A stretch of 64,000 nucleotides of DNA from Ptiloglossa arizonensis (lineage: Eukaryota; Arthropoda; Insecta; Hymenoptera; Colletidae), in the NCBI RefSeq assembly GCF_051014685.1, contig NC_135059.1, forward strand, positions 9,734,001-9,798,000. The letters are read 5' to 3'. Below the pieces are notes generated by a model. It ran no database searches and was not told where the DNA came from. It saw only the letters and a list, made by a program, of their open reading frames with translations. Of this stretch, positions 27,501 to 39,500 are shown one piece after another. The stretch's first letter is position 1. Each line of letters starts with the position of its first letter. A program made the translations under genes and the position numbers.

Positions 27501-30500
27501 CCGGTCGAGGCGACTGATCGTAACCGCTTTTATGGAGAAATTTGTTTTCAATTTCATGGCGTGTGTTTTCGAAAGACGTGAATGAAAACTTTTACTATTC
27601 AACGCGTTCGATCAATTTCGTATGTTTCTCTGTTTCTTCGATCATCGATTTTCCTGAGATACATGTGTAGAAATTTACATGTAGAACTTTACATGTGGAA
27701 GTTTACATGTGGAAGTTTACATATGGAACTCTACATGTGGAACTTTACATGTGGAACTTTACATGTGGAAGTTTACATGTGGAACTTTACATGTAGAACT
27801 TTACATGTGGAACTTTACATATAGAACTTTACATGTGGAACTTTACACGTAGAACTTTACATGTGGAACTTTACATATAGAACTTTACACGTAGAACTTT
27901 ACACGTAGAACTTTACATGTAGAACTTTACATGTGGAACTTTACATGTGGAACTTTACATATAGAACTTTACATGTGGAACTTTACACGTAGAACTTTAC
28001 ATGTGGAACTTTACATATAGAACTTTACACGTAGAACTTTACACGTAGAACTTTACACGTAGAACTTTACATGTAGAACTTTACATGTGGAACTTTACAT
28101 GTGGAACTTTACACGTGAAACTTTACACGTGGAACTTTACACGTGGAACTTTACACGTGGAACTTTACACGTGGAACTTTACACGTGGAACTTTACACGT
28201 GGAACTTCACACGTGGAACTTTACACGTGGAACTTTACACGTGGAACTTTACATGTAGAACCTTGCATTTAGAACTTTACATGTAGAACCTTATACGTAT
28301 CCTTACATGTAGAACCTTATATGTATCCTTACATGTACATATGTAGAAACCTTAATATACCAGAATCTATAGGTTGTTTTAACGTTAAGTAGACTGTGAA
28401 GACTGAATGTATTCGTAAAATAAGTGTATACATTATCAAACATGCACTTTCGCGAGTATTTACCGTGATAAAATACTTTTGTAAATGCAATCGAATCGAA
28501 AAGAATAAAAGTGATAGACGAAAAGCGAGAATCGATACGAACGATTCGTACTCGTTTCTTTCGTAATGAAAATTTTTCAAAATACGAAATACATTGCAAA
28601 TAAAAATCAAAATTTGTCAAATTCGTATACAATTGAAAAATTGAATCGAATTCGATTCGAAAGGAGACAATTCAAGGCGCTTGTGTCGTATCGTCGAAAA
28701 TTACGTTACCTTGATCACGAGTGACCTTGAAATACCCTTAAAATACCCTTAAAATACCCTTGAAATACCCTTGAAATACTCGAGACCAGCACCAAACGAC
28801 CTGGATCCCACGGAAATTTTGTTTAACTCTCGTAAAACGATAGAGCCAATTCCAGACTGAAGAACTCAAAAGACGAACCAGAGGAGAAGAGAACTGGTTA
28901 ACGAAACCACGAATATTCACGTTGTGTGTCCATGAATAATGGCGCCCGTGGAAACATGCGAGACACATTCGGTTGTGGTTTTGTCCAGGTTTTACCCTGC
29001 TCGGTTTTCACGGAATTCATGTAACAGTATTTCATTATTCATCTCGCGGAAGGAAAGAAACTCACGTATCCACCTCTCAGATTATTGGAAAAGATGCAAA
29101 TTCTGACCAACAACGAGGTGTATTTTCCAACACCTGACTATCTGAAAAGCATCTCTTCCGACTCAGACGCGACGATATTTATGCATGCAGGATGCGTACA
29201 AAACAAATGTTAACACTTGCACGGTAGAAACTGTCTTGGAGAAATAGAACCGATAACACGACACATAGCATTAAAAAATGTTTGACGTGCACGTCGGGGT
29301 AACTTAATTTTTTTAATTCTCGACAACTTCAATTTTATTTCTTCAACTTGAACGCGTTGATTTCATTCGTACGAACGATATTCGTTAAAGTTCTTACGAT
29401 TTCGTGCGAGCGATAGTGCAAATAATCATTACAAACTGTTAAATGCAAATATTATGTACATAATCCTTGAAGTCATAAACTCTTTTCGTTACCATCCTGT
29501 ATATATACCTTAATAATAAATTTAAGCAAATATCGTTCAATGGCTTTATTGGCTATATTTAATGATTATTAAATGCAAACTAATAAATGCAAACATTATG
29601 TTCATAATCCTTGAAGTCATACACCCTTTTCGTTGCCACCCTGTATATATACCTTAATAATACATTTAAGCAAATATTGTTTAATGGCTTTATTGGCTAT
29701 ATTTAATGACTAATAGTATATATATGTAATGAATCTATTAATGTATTTACAGAGTGTTCAGCAACAAGTGTTCGAAACTTGAAATGAAGGAGTGATTCCA
29801 CGAACGACAAAACTTATTAAACAACCTAGTAAGTCCTTCACTTTAGGTACTTTTTACCTTCACTGATTATCAATTCGAATACGAATTATTTCGTCATTTT
29901 TAATTTTTGTTTTATTTTGTCACGTGGAATACTACAATACTACATTGAACATTAGTGTTCAATAAGTTTCATCGAACGACAAAACTTGTTAAACAACCTA
30001 GTAAGTCCTTCACTTCAAAAACTCTTTACCTTCACTAATTACCAATTCGAACACGAAGCTTCAAACGCAATTTCGTCGTTCTTGATTTTTGTTTTATTCT
30101 GTTACGTGGAATACTACAATACTACGTTGAACATTAGTGTTCAGTAAGTTTCATCGAACAATCTACTATACTACTGTCAGTTTGTGGACGTCAGCTGTTT
30201 GAAGGCAGTGACCAGCAGGGTCGTAGCCATTTAAAAGGACCCACTTACCCCGTACGTGACGCAATAATTTACAGCATCACGCGATGCTACGATGCGTTTC
30301 CTTTTCTTATTAGCTTCGTTGAATGATACCGCTACACAGAATGAACGTTTTAAGAACAACAGAGAAAACACGACCGAACTCCAATTGCTATTGCGCGCAG
30401 GATATTGTGTCAAACAAGGTCGAACGCGGAACGATTGTATAAATAAATAACATTGTCCGAACGAAAGTATTCCCGTACCGTTCCATGTTGAAATGTATAA

Positions 30501-33500
30501 TGTCACTCAGCCTTTAAATCCGATTCTCACTTAAGATTCTAACACGTAAGGGGTTATGTACGACAAGACAGCAAAAGAATGTCTACGTCTCCACTCTGAT
30601 TTACTGTCTACCTAACTACAGTCCACTACTCTCTACATAGTTCATGTAGCTACAGTCCATTACTCTCTATATAGTCCAAAACGAGTATCTACGTCTCCAC
30701 TCTAATTTACCATCTACCTAACTACAACCCACTACTCTCTACATAGTCTACCTAGCTACAGTCCATTACTCCCTGCATAGTCTATCTAGCCTACAGTCCA
30801 CTGCCTTCTATATAGTCTTCCTGGTTACAATAGCGAACTGGTAGGACGTGAACCAGAGTAAACACTCGTTAGCCTTCTTCTCGCGGACTGATAATACATT
30901 CCGTTTAATCCAAGTGACATTTTTCTAGCTCCCCATAGTACACTGGATGGCGCAAAACTTGTCACAAGACTGAACACTGCGTCATGAGATACGAGGGTAA
31001 TTATCGATTCTAACGAAATTCTCTCAGTCCCTTCCAAAGACTCGAAATAAATCTCTCTAATATCTGACCACTGGATTATTTTGCGTTGTTGTTGCACAGA
31101 GAACAAAATTATCCAATAAGTTATTATTATCGTATCAGCATCCATACTGCAGAAAATATTTTATGGAAATAGACTATTAATTAGACGCAGCTACTCTAGT
31201 GTCCCTAGCCCTGTCATAAATTCTGTTACAAGTATCAAGTATTATAAAAATATTAGAAACATAATTTTCGATTCGTTAAAATTTACTTCCACCCCTTATA
31301 CGATAATACAAAAGATACAGCGTTCAAAAAATAACCACTTACAGCTATTTTTCTGTCGTCGTCATCCGTACAACGATATTCTAGTTAATTAAAAATGACG
31401 TGCTTCTTCTTTGTTTCATAGAGACTCAAAATACTGGTAGTAGAAGTTACCGAGACTAGATAGTAGGTCTAGGTAAGACTAGATAGAGCACTCGTGTCTA
31501 CAACAATCTCGCAATTTTTTCCATCGAGCGTCCAACAATGTTAAATATTTTTTTGCACAACCTCGATGCAGCTCCTGATTCTCTCCTTTTTTTTTCAATC
31601 GTTTTTTCTCCGACATCCGATCCTCGTCCATACTCCCCAGGTATTACGCAAACCGGCGCGTCACAGAATCCGTTTAACCTGCATCGAATGCATCGCTCAA
31701 TGGAAGAAAGGGATCGCATGCAATGACATCCGACAGACAGCCAGAGGTGGGATATTCTTCGTGTGAAGTTCGTTTGAAATGAGACTCGTGCAATGCACCG
31801 CTATTAAAAGTCTTTAAGAGACACTTGTAAGCGAATTTACGCTCAAAGAATACTGATGGAATCGCTCTAGGTCGTGTGAGAATTGAAGAGTCACGGTACG
31901 GACCGGTACCTGGCGATGAAAGAAAAATCATTCGCAATGGAATATTGCACTGGGGAAAACTGAATGCACTTCGAACACGTATTAAGATAAAGGGCGAGTT
32001 TTTACGCTCAATTTTCATCTACCTTACGACATCGCGATGTTACAAAACAATACTATTACTGTTGTATAGTGTTCTATATAAAAAATACTATTACTATTAT
32101 ATAGTGTACTATATAAAAAATACTATTACTATTGTATAGTGCACTATATAAACAATTAAATAGTGTAATTTATTAATAGTATACTATATAAACTATTATA
32201 TAGTGTACTATACAAACAATAAAAAATAAAGTTAAAGATTTCACGTCTAACGCAAATGTAAACAGCGCTATCGGTGTGTATCGTTGATCGTTGACTCCAC
32301 TGAGTCTAAAATGACCCATTGGATCAGGAGGGTTAAGCAATAACCGAGAAATCGATAAAGTACGATTTACATAACGTATTAGGCGCCTATCTACCCACTT
32401 ATCCCTTCGAATACTGAATACTCTCGACAGAAGCAATCCGCGTGGACGTCGAGCGATTAGCGGTCGTAATTGCTGGGGATGGAATATTTTATTGCTAGTG
32501 TGAACTCTGTCGATTGAATGTTCGAGGTACGACTAATTGTATATTACACTTAACTCTGATTCTTTTACACGAGATTACATAATACGAAAAAATTGTTTTC
32601 GACGTATACGCGTCTGTAATTCGACTGATAGCTTTCTCAAACAAATTCGTTGTTTTATTTTTCGAAAGATGGTACCACTGTTTGATGAACATCAATCGAC
32701 TCATTTGTATATGTACAGTTGTTCAAAGTTGAAGTGTCATAGTATTCTTTTACAATATTTATTGAACAATCTAGTGTTATTTCAACAACTAGGTTATTTC
32801 AAGTTATTCAACAATCTACTGTTATTTCAAAAACTAAGTTATTTCAGCTTATTCAACAACCTACTGTTGTTTCAACTTATTCAACAACCTACTCTTGTTT
32901 CAACAACTAGGTTGTTTCAACTTATTCAACAACCTACTCTTGTTTCAACAACTAGGGTGTTTCAACTTATTCAACAACCTACTCTTGTTTCAACAACTAG
33001 GGTGTTTCAACTTATTCAACAACCTACTATTATTTTAAAAACTAAGTTATTTCAGCTTATTCAACAACCTACTGTTGTTTCAACTTATTCAACAACCTAC
33101 TGTTGTTTCAACTTATTCAACAACCTACTGTTGTTTCAACAACTAGGTTGTTTCAACTTATTCAACAACCTACTGTTGTTTTAACAACTAGGGTGTTTCA
33201 ACTTATTCAACAACCTACTCTTTTTAAACAACTAGGGTGTTTCAACTTATTCAACAACCTACTATTATTTCAAAAACTAAGTTATTTCAGCTTATTCAAC
33301 AACCTACTGTTGTTTCAACTTACTCAACAACCTAGCACGCGTCCATAACACTAAAAGGATTTATTCGTATATGTTTAGCACTCGACTCACCGATCATGAG
33401 AAACGGAGCAGCCAAATTGAGCCCGATGAAGTCGACACCTAGGTAAATGCATAGACCAAATGCAGCGACCGTGGCCATCGCAGCTGAAACATTGCCGAAC

Positions 33501-36500
33501 AGTCCCAACCAAGGTTTGCTCCGCACCCAATCGGTCATCATGCAAGTCACCACGGAAAAGACAGCCATGAGGATGAACGTGCTCGAGAAATAGGGCACGA
33601 TGGTCTTTGTGTTCTCCTCCAGCTCCAGCTCGAGGGTCCTGGAGGCGAACCTCGCGGTAGCGATGTGCTTGAAGACACCCTCTTCCTCGACTTTCCTAAC
33701 AGCCTCGAGGAACGCTTCTTCCCACGCTGCTCCACTGTTTCGAGAGCAAAAGAAATCCAGTTGGACGTAAAACCTACAACGCCTTCGAACTCGTTCGGCG
33801 ATGAAGGTGTTTGAAATTTACTATATACAGCTACACGAAGTGTCGCTTGATAACTTAAAAACAAACAAGAGTACCCTGGTCCATCTCCCGAAGAACCTCC
33901 GCGAAACAATTAACACTGATTTTTATGAAATTTTTCAAACTTTTCAAATAGCGAATAACAGAAGATTGGTAAATCCTTTTACGATAAAACTAATCTATAA
34001 ATGTTCAACTATCGAATATACTCGTGCAAGTAAATTCTTGGGAAAATTCTAACCTAATTTCTGTCCAAAAATAACGAAATGTACGTTATCGATAAAAGAA
34101 TCGGTAAGAAAGTCGTAAAATCGCTATTATCGTATTTGTTCTCAATAATTTTCAAAAGACGAGACAGTGATCTCCTGAACTGTGAACACAGTGACAATTA
34201 AAAATCCAAGAACATTGATGAACATTCTAAGATAATATCAACGCTTTCTTTTATTATTTCTTTTTAATTTTTCTTTCCACCTGTGCGAAAAATGTTTAAA
34301 GCAAAATGGCTGATAAAGTTTCAGTATTAGAACGTGCAAGAGTTCGATTCGGAGTCTCGTAGCTACCCGTAGCAAAAATTTCAAGAAAGTGTACAAAGAT
34401 TCCTTCAGAATTCAAGACTGCCCTTTGCACGCTACTGTAGTTATGCGACTCGACGCACCTGACCTCATCGTTCACCCTAAACCTACTCCCTCGAGGATCT
34501 TTTCCAAGTTGTCGAGCGATACCGCGAAAAAAAAGAAACGAACAACGATGGTAGGTTGAAAATGGTGAAAAATTGGTATGGAATTTTGTTTGTTTGTCAT
34601 TCGATCGACTCACATCGCATCTTGTCGCGGGCTGTCAGCGGAGAGGAAGTACGCCAGTTGCACAGAGGGCACGGACTCGACTATTCGGTCCTCGTTGATC
34701 ACACTTCTACCGAAATAGACCCACAGGAAATGGAACTCCCAAGAAAACGGATGCAACATCACCGGGAACGTCAGATTGAGCTCCCTGTTCTCCACATCCC
34801 TGAAAAATGCTACCGACTACTTACACCCGAAGATATGCAAACGTAACAACATCGTAAACGCGTCTTTCTCAAGTTGATCTCGCGAGGGAAATGTACCAAA
34901 ATGTGGATCTCCCTTCTCGACGAATTCTATGCTCAACTGCCACGAGTACGATGTGAAAGTATACCAATACTCACTCTATGATGTCGGTAAATTTTAAAAT
35001 GTCGTTGGTGAAACACTTGTCCAACCATTTGGCGCATATCTGCTCGTAGGTGAACACCTCGCCCTCGTACGTCGCTTTCGCTGTTCGGATCACTTTGTCC
35101 AATTGCACCAACTCGTCGAATACAACTGTCCTCAGCAAATTGTCGTTCCCATCCTTCGACGTTACAATCACGTGACCGAACCGACCTGAAACAATCCGGT
35201 GAATCACCGAAAAATCGTTAAGAGATCTTTTGAGCAGTGTTGATCTTTGACGAAAGAACAAGACCGTATCGACAAGACGTTTCTAGTAGATGATCAATTA
35301 AGAATGATACAATAAGTTCTATCGTGTTTTGGTAGAAAGTATCTCTTGGTATCTTTGGTAAAAGATACTCTTTCAATTTGCGTGGTCAGATGTTGGGAAT
35401 AACGGTTGATAAAATCAAAGGGAATCAGGCCTTCGTTTCTCGATAAAATAGTGAAATAGCAAAAATCAAACATCGTATGCTTCTCTCGATGGAGAAGAAT
35501 TTTGATTTCAAACATGTTTTCTGCGACCACTTGCGAATAAATTGGAGATCGAACCGAGGTTGAATTATCGAGAGGATAATCGTTAAGGGATCTCTTACGT
35601 AATTTAAAAAGATCAACGAAAGTGGACTCTATCAATTGTTTTCGTTCGAGGGTCAATTAGCAATGACCCAATGAAACGAGAAAGTTTGCTCGGTCGCGTA
35701 TCGTTAATAACAAGGTTAATTTGTAGGAGCTTGGAACCGTAAAAAATTACACCGCAGACAATGCAAACAAGGAAGCGAACGACTAAGGCCGTTGCCAGGG
35801 AACTCTGTGCACTTTCTCCTTGAACTTTAACAACGTGACTCGGTCGAGTTTACATAAAGCCCAATCTTTCAACTGAACGATCTTGATAACATTCCGTCGT
35901 GCTACCGCCACCGATACACGTTAAATCCCCTACCACGTAACTGGAACACAACGTCACGACGGAACACGAAAGCTTTCGGTAAATTCCCATTAGGGATCGG
36001 AAGTGTGTAACCATTTATCGTACAATAAATTACACAACCACCGACACGAATATCTGTACGAAAATAAAAATACGTGTAGAAAATTCCAAATTTCGAAATT
36101 ATACACTTTCAATTTCCATGGTCGAATGTTGTCCATTACGATTTAAAAAAATTGAAACGACCTTTGTGTATCTTCAGACAGAAGTAAACCAGTGAAAAAT
36201 TAATTGATTGAAGTAACAAAGATATTGAAAGTGAGTGTAGAAACTTCGAGTTTCGACCATCTCTAAAATCATACTCTTTCAATTTCCATGGTCAACTGTT
36301 GTCCATTACGAATTAAAAAAATTGAAACGACTATTCGAACGAAATTAAAAATACGTGTAGAAAATTTCAAATTTCGAAATTATACACTTTCAATTTCCAT
36401 GGTCGAATGTTGTCCATTACGAATTAAAAAAATTAAAACGACTATTCGAATGAAATTAAAAATACGTGTAGAAAATTTCAAATTTCAAAATTATACACTT

Positions 36501-39500
36501 TCAATTTCCATGGTCACATGTTGCAGATTATGGTTGAAAAAAAATTAAGACGACCTTCGTACATCTTGATACAGAAGCAAACCAGTGAAAAATTAATTGA
36601 TTGAAGTAACGAAAATATTGAAAGAGAGTGTACAAACTTCAAATTTCGACCATCTCCAAAATCATACTCTTTCAATTTTGAACAACTTTGACATCAAACA
36701 CCGTTTTACAAATCCATAAATTACGAGTAAATTCCGGTAATACGTTGAAAAAAATTCATCCTGCATAATGTTTCATTCCCTCGTTTAACAAGAGACTGTC
36801 ACTGAAATATATTCAAATGTTACGTTATAGTGCAGTACACTTTCCACTTATCCTAGATTCCAGCAGTCGTTTGAGACTGTGGGAAAAACGATGCACGAAA
36901 GATGACACTGTTCGAAACTTGCGGGCGTAAGTGCGTCATCTGACTCCTTGTTGGGATGCTGGTGAAACATTGGAGTAGCTTCCCCAGAAGATGCAGCTTC
37001 TACACGGAAGCGTCGAACGGTATCATTTGTAAGAACACGGAACCGAGAGAGTCTAAAAAATCGGAAGATGTACACTCGGTTCGAACAGTTCCATCAGTGC
37101 TGTCAGAAATCGAACGGAAGCCGTAAAACTTCCGACCGATGAAATTAAATTGATGACGCACATGGTATCAATCGGTAGTAGGAACGCGTTTCGCGCCTTA
37201 CGTGCAACCAGGGCCTCTCGAAGATTAAGAGAGAGAAACCTAAGCTACTTACCGTTTCGAGGTCTTCGTAAGAATGTTTTTTAGAGATCCTCGGCATGTT
37301 AAAAACCTTTTCTGTGTAATAAGTGGTAAGAGCAATATTGTTTGGTAGCAAGAATAGTATTACTCGTGGCAAGGTACATGGTTAACAGATCCTACTTTAG
37401 AAATGACATTTCAAACAAATTGTGTATTAGTAAAATATCTATTAGATGGATACTGTTGTAACAATTGATAACGTTAAGTTTAATACAGAATTTTCTATAC
37501 TAGATAGATAAAATTTAATACTTTTGGTGTTTGTGCAACAGTAGTAACAGATCCTACTTTAGAAATGACATTTCAAACAAATTGTGTATTAGTAAAATAT
37601 CCATTAGATGAGTACTCTTGTAACAATTGATAACGTTAAGTTTAATACAGAATTTTCTATACTAGATAGATAAAATTTAATACTTTTGGTGTTTGTGCAA
37701 CAGTAGTAACAGATTCTACTTTAGAAGTGACATTTCGAACAAATTGTGTATTAGTAAAATATCCATTAGATGGATACTGTTGTAACAATTGATAACGTTA
37801 AGTTTAATACAGAATTTTCTATACTAGATAAATTAAACGTAAATACCTTTGGTGTTTGTGCAATAGTGCTAACAGATCCTACTATAAAAGTGACATTTCA
37901 AACTAATTATATTTTGATAAAGTATCCATTAGGTGGATACTGTTGTAACAATTGATGACGTTAAGTTTAATAAAGAATTTTCTATACGAGATAAATTAAA
38001 TGTAAATATCTTTGGTGTTTGTGCAATAGTGCTAACAGATCCTACTATAAAAGTGACATTTCAAATTAATTATGTATTGATAAAGTATCCATTAGATGAA
38101 TATCGTTATAACAATCAATGACGTTACGTTCACTGCGGAATCTTCTATACGAGATAAATAAAACGTAAATATCATTGGTGTTTGTGCAACAGAGGAAGAA
38201 GATAAACTTTATCGATAAATCGAACAGATCCGGGATCAAACGCAACGATATTGCCCTTTGTACCAAAAACATTACTGTTTGTTACAAAATTATGAACCGA
38301 TTATAGGAGCATAAACATTTCTTAATCGCACGTGTTGTGTAAATTCGTGGCCTCTGTGAGCATTAGGCCTGAATGAAACCGCTGGAATCGAGTCTACGAT
38401 TATTATTGTACTTTGTCGTGTTCACTCGGCTCATAATAAATTATTATAACTGTGGCTCTCTATTACAGTTAATCCTAATAAGTTCTTCGATAAAACGTAT
38501 CTCCAATGTATGAAACTTGCATTTTTAACCTTACTGTACAGTGAAACGAGTCAGAAAAAAAAAGATTAAATTGCACATATGCAGTGATCACATTATTCAG
38601 AATACTTTGAAACTACTACCTACTTAATTGAAATTTGATCAAGAATGAAACTAAAAATACACATAACTCGTAGCAACCGTCTTACAACTATTTTAAAGCT
38701 TTCGTAATAAAAAAAAATATATATATCTATACTTGATCACTCCATACTACTATAATTTCCCAAACACTTCTCTGTACACTTATGATTATTTTTCTGACAG
38801 TGTTCCGAACAACCGATCGAAATGACTTTTCTGTCTCGTTTTCTAAATTTCGAAAAAACAACAACGACAAAAATGATTTCCACAGAATTATATCAACACG
38901 AGCTTACGTCTATTAATTTCATTCCGATTCAATTATTCGTTGGTAAAACGACAAAGAATCCTCGATTCTCGATCCAAAATACCAAACCGTCCCCTAGCAA
39001 GTTGCTCTTGCTAGAGCTCTCCTATTCAAGGCAAAACCCACCTGGCCTAGTAATGCGACCGAGGTTGAAATGGTGGCTGTAATTGACCTTGAAGTACTGC
39101 TCGACGATCGCCCTGTCCGTTTTGCTCGGACCATTGGTCGGCGAGAAGAGGTACTCCGGGTCGATCTCGTAATGGATCCTCTGGTAGCCGGTGAAGCAGA
39201 TGCAGGCCAACAGAACCGGAATTACCACGAAGTAGCCGGGATGACGACCCACCACGAGGCCCAATTTGTAAAAGGCACGGTTCAAGAAATTGTCCACGCA
39301 GGTTAGATTGCTCCACACCTGAAAACAACAAGGGCGAAACGTTTTCCAGTGTCTGTGGATTTGAAGTTCCGCGGTTGTCGACGAACGAAACCAGTTCTCG
39401 AGACCGGAACGAATAGAAAAAAAATGTAGCAACATTGTGTCGAAAGTCATGCCGGGCTGCCGTGATCTTAACGAGGCGCTGATGTGAAAAGCAGATTTGC

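Larger units (their letters stand above)
22618..33390 (-). other. Intron 5 (10.8 kb)
   Basis: The flanking exons join inside TM4 without loss, so no further exon is needed. It holds arrays of 36, 273, 14, 144, about 175, about 106, 44 and 45 bp. The stretches 23,600-24,340, 26,890-27,650, 28,340-29,430 and 30,840-32,030 show no gene. A CAGTGTTCTCCAA motif at 23,711 resembles a hAT terminus. Confidence 0.8.
35186..39041 (-). other. Intron 2 (3.9 kb)
   Basis: Flanking exons join in phase 1. Besides the arrays at 36.1-36.7 and 37.4-38.2 kb there are two loosely similar segments at 35,205-35,310 and 35,570-35,680. The stretch 38,200-39,000 shows no feature. Confidence 0.75.

Noticed and set aside
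27582..28272. Met/Trp/Cys-rich repeat frames (LYMWNFTCGTLHVE)
   Set aside because: Product of the 14-bp satellite (three units make 42 bp).
32537..33348. A 215-codon plus-strand frame rich in FQLIQQPT
   Set aside because: Product of the 45-bp intronic array; no start context or known domain.
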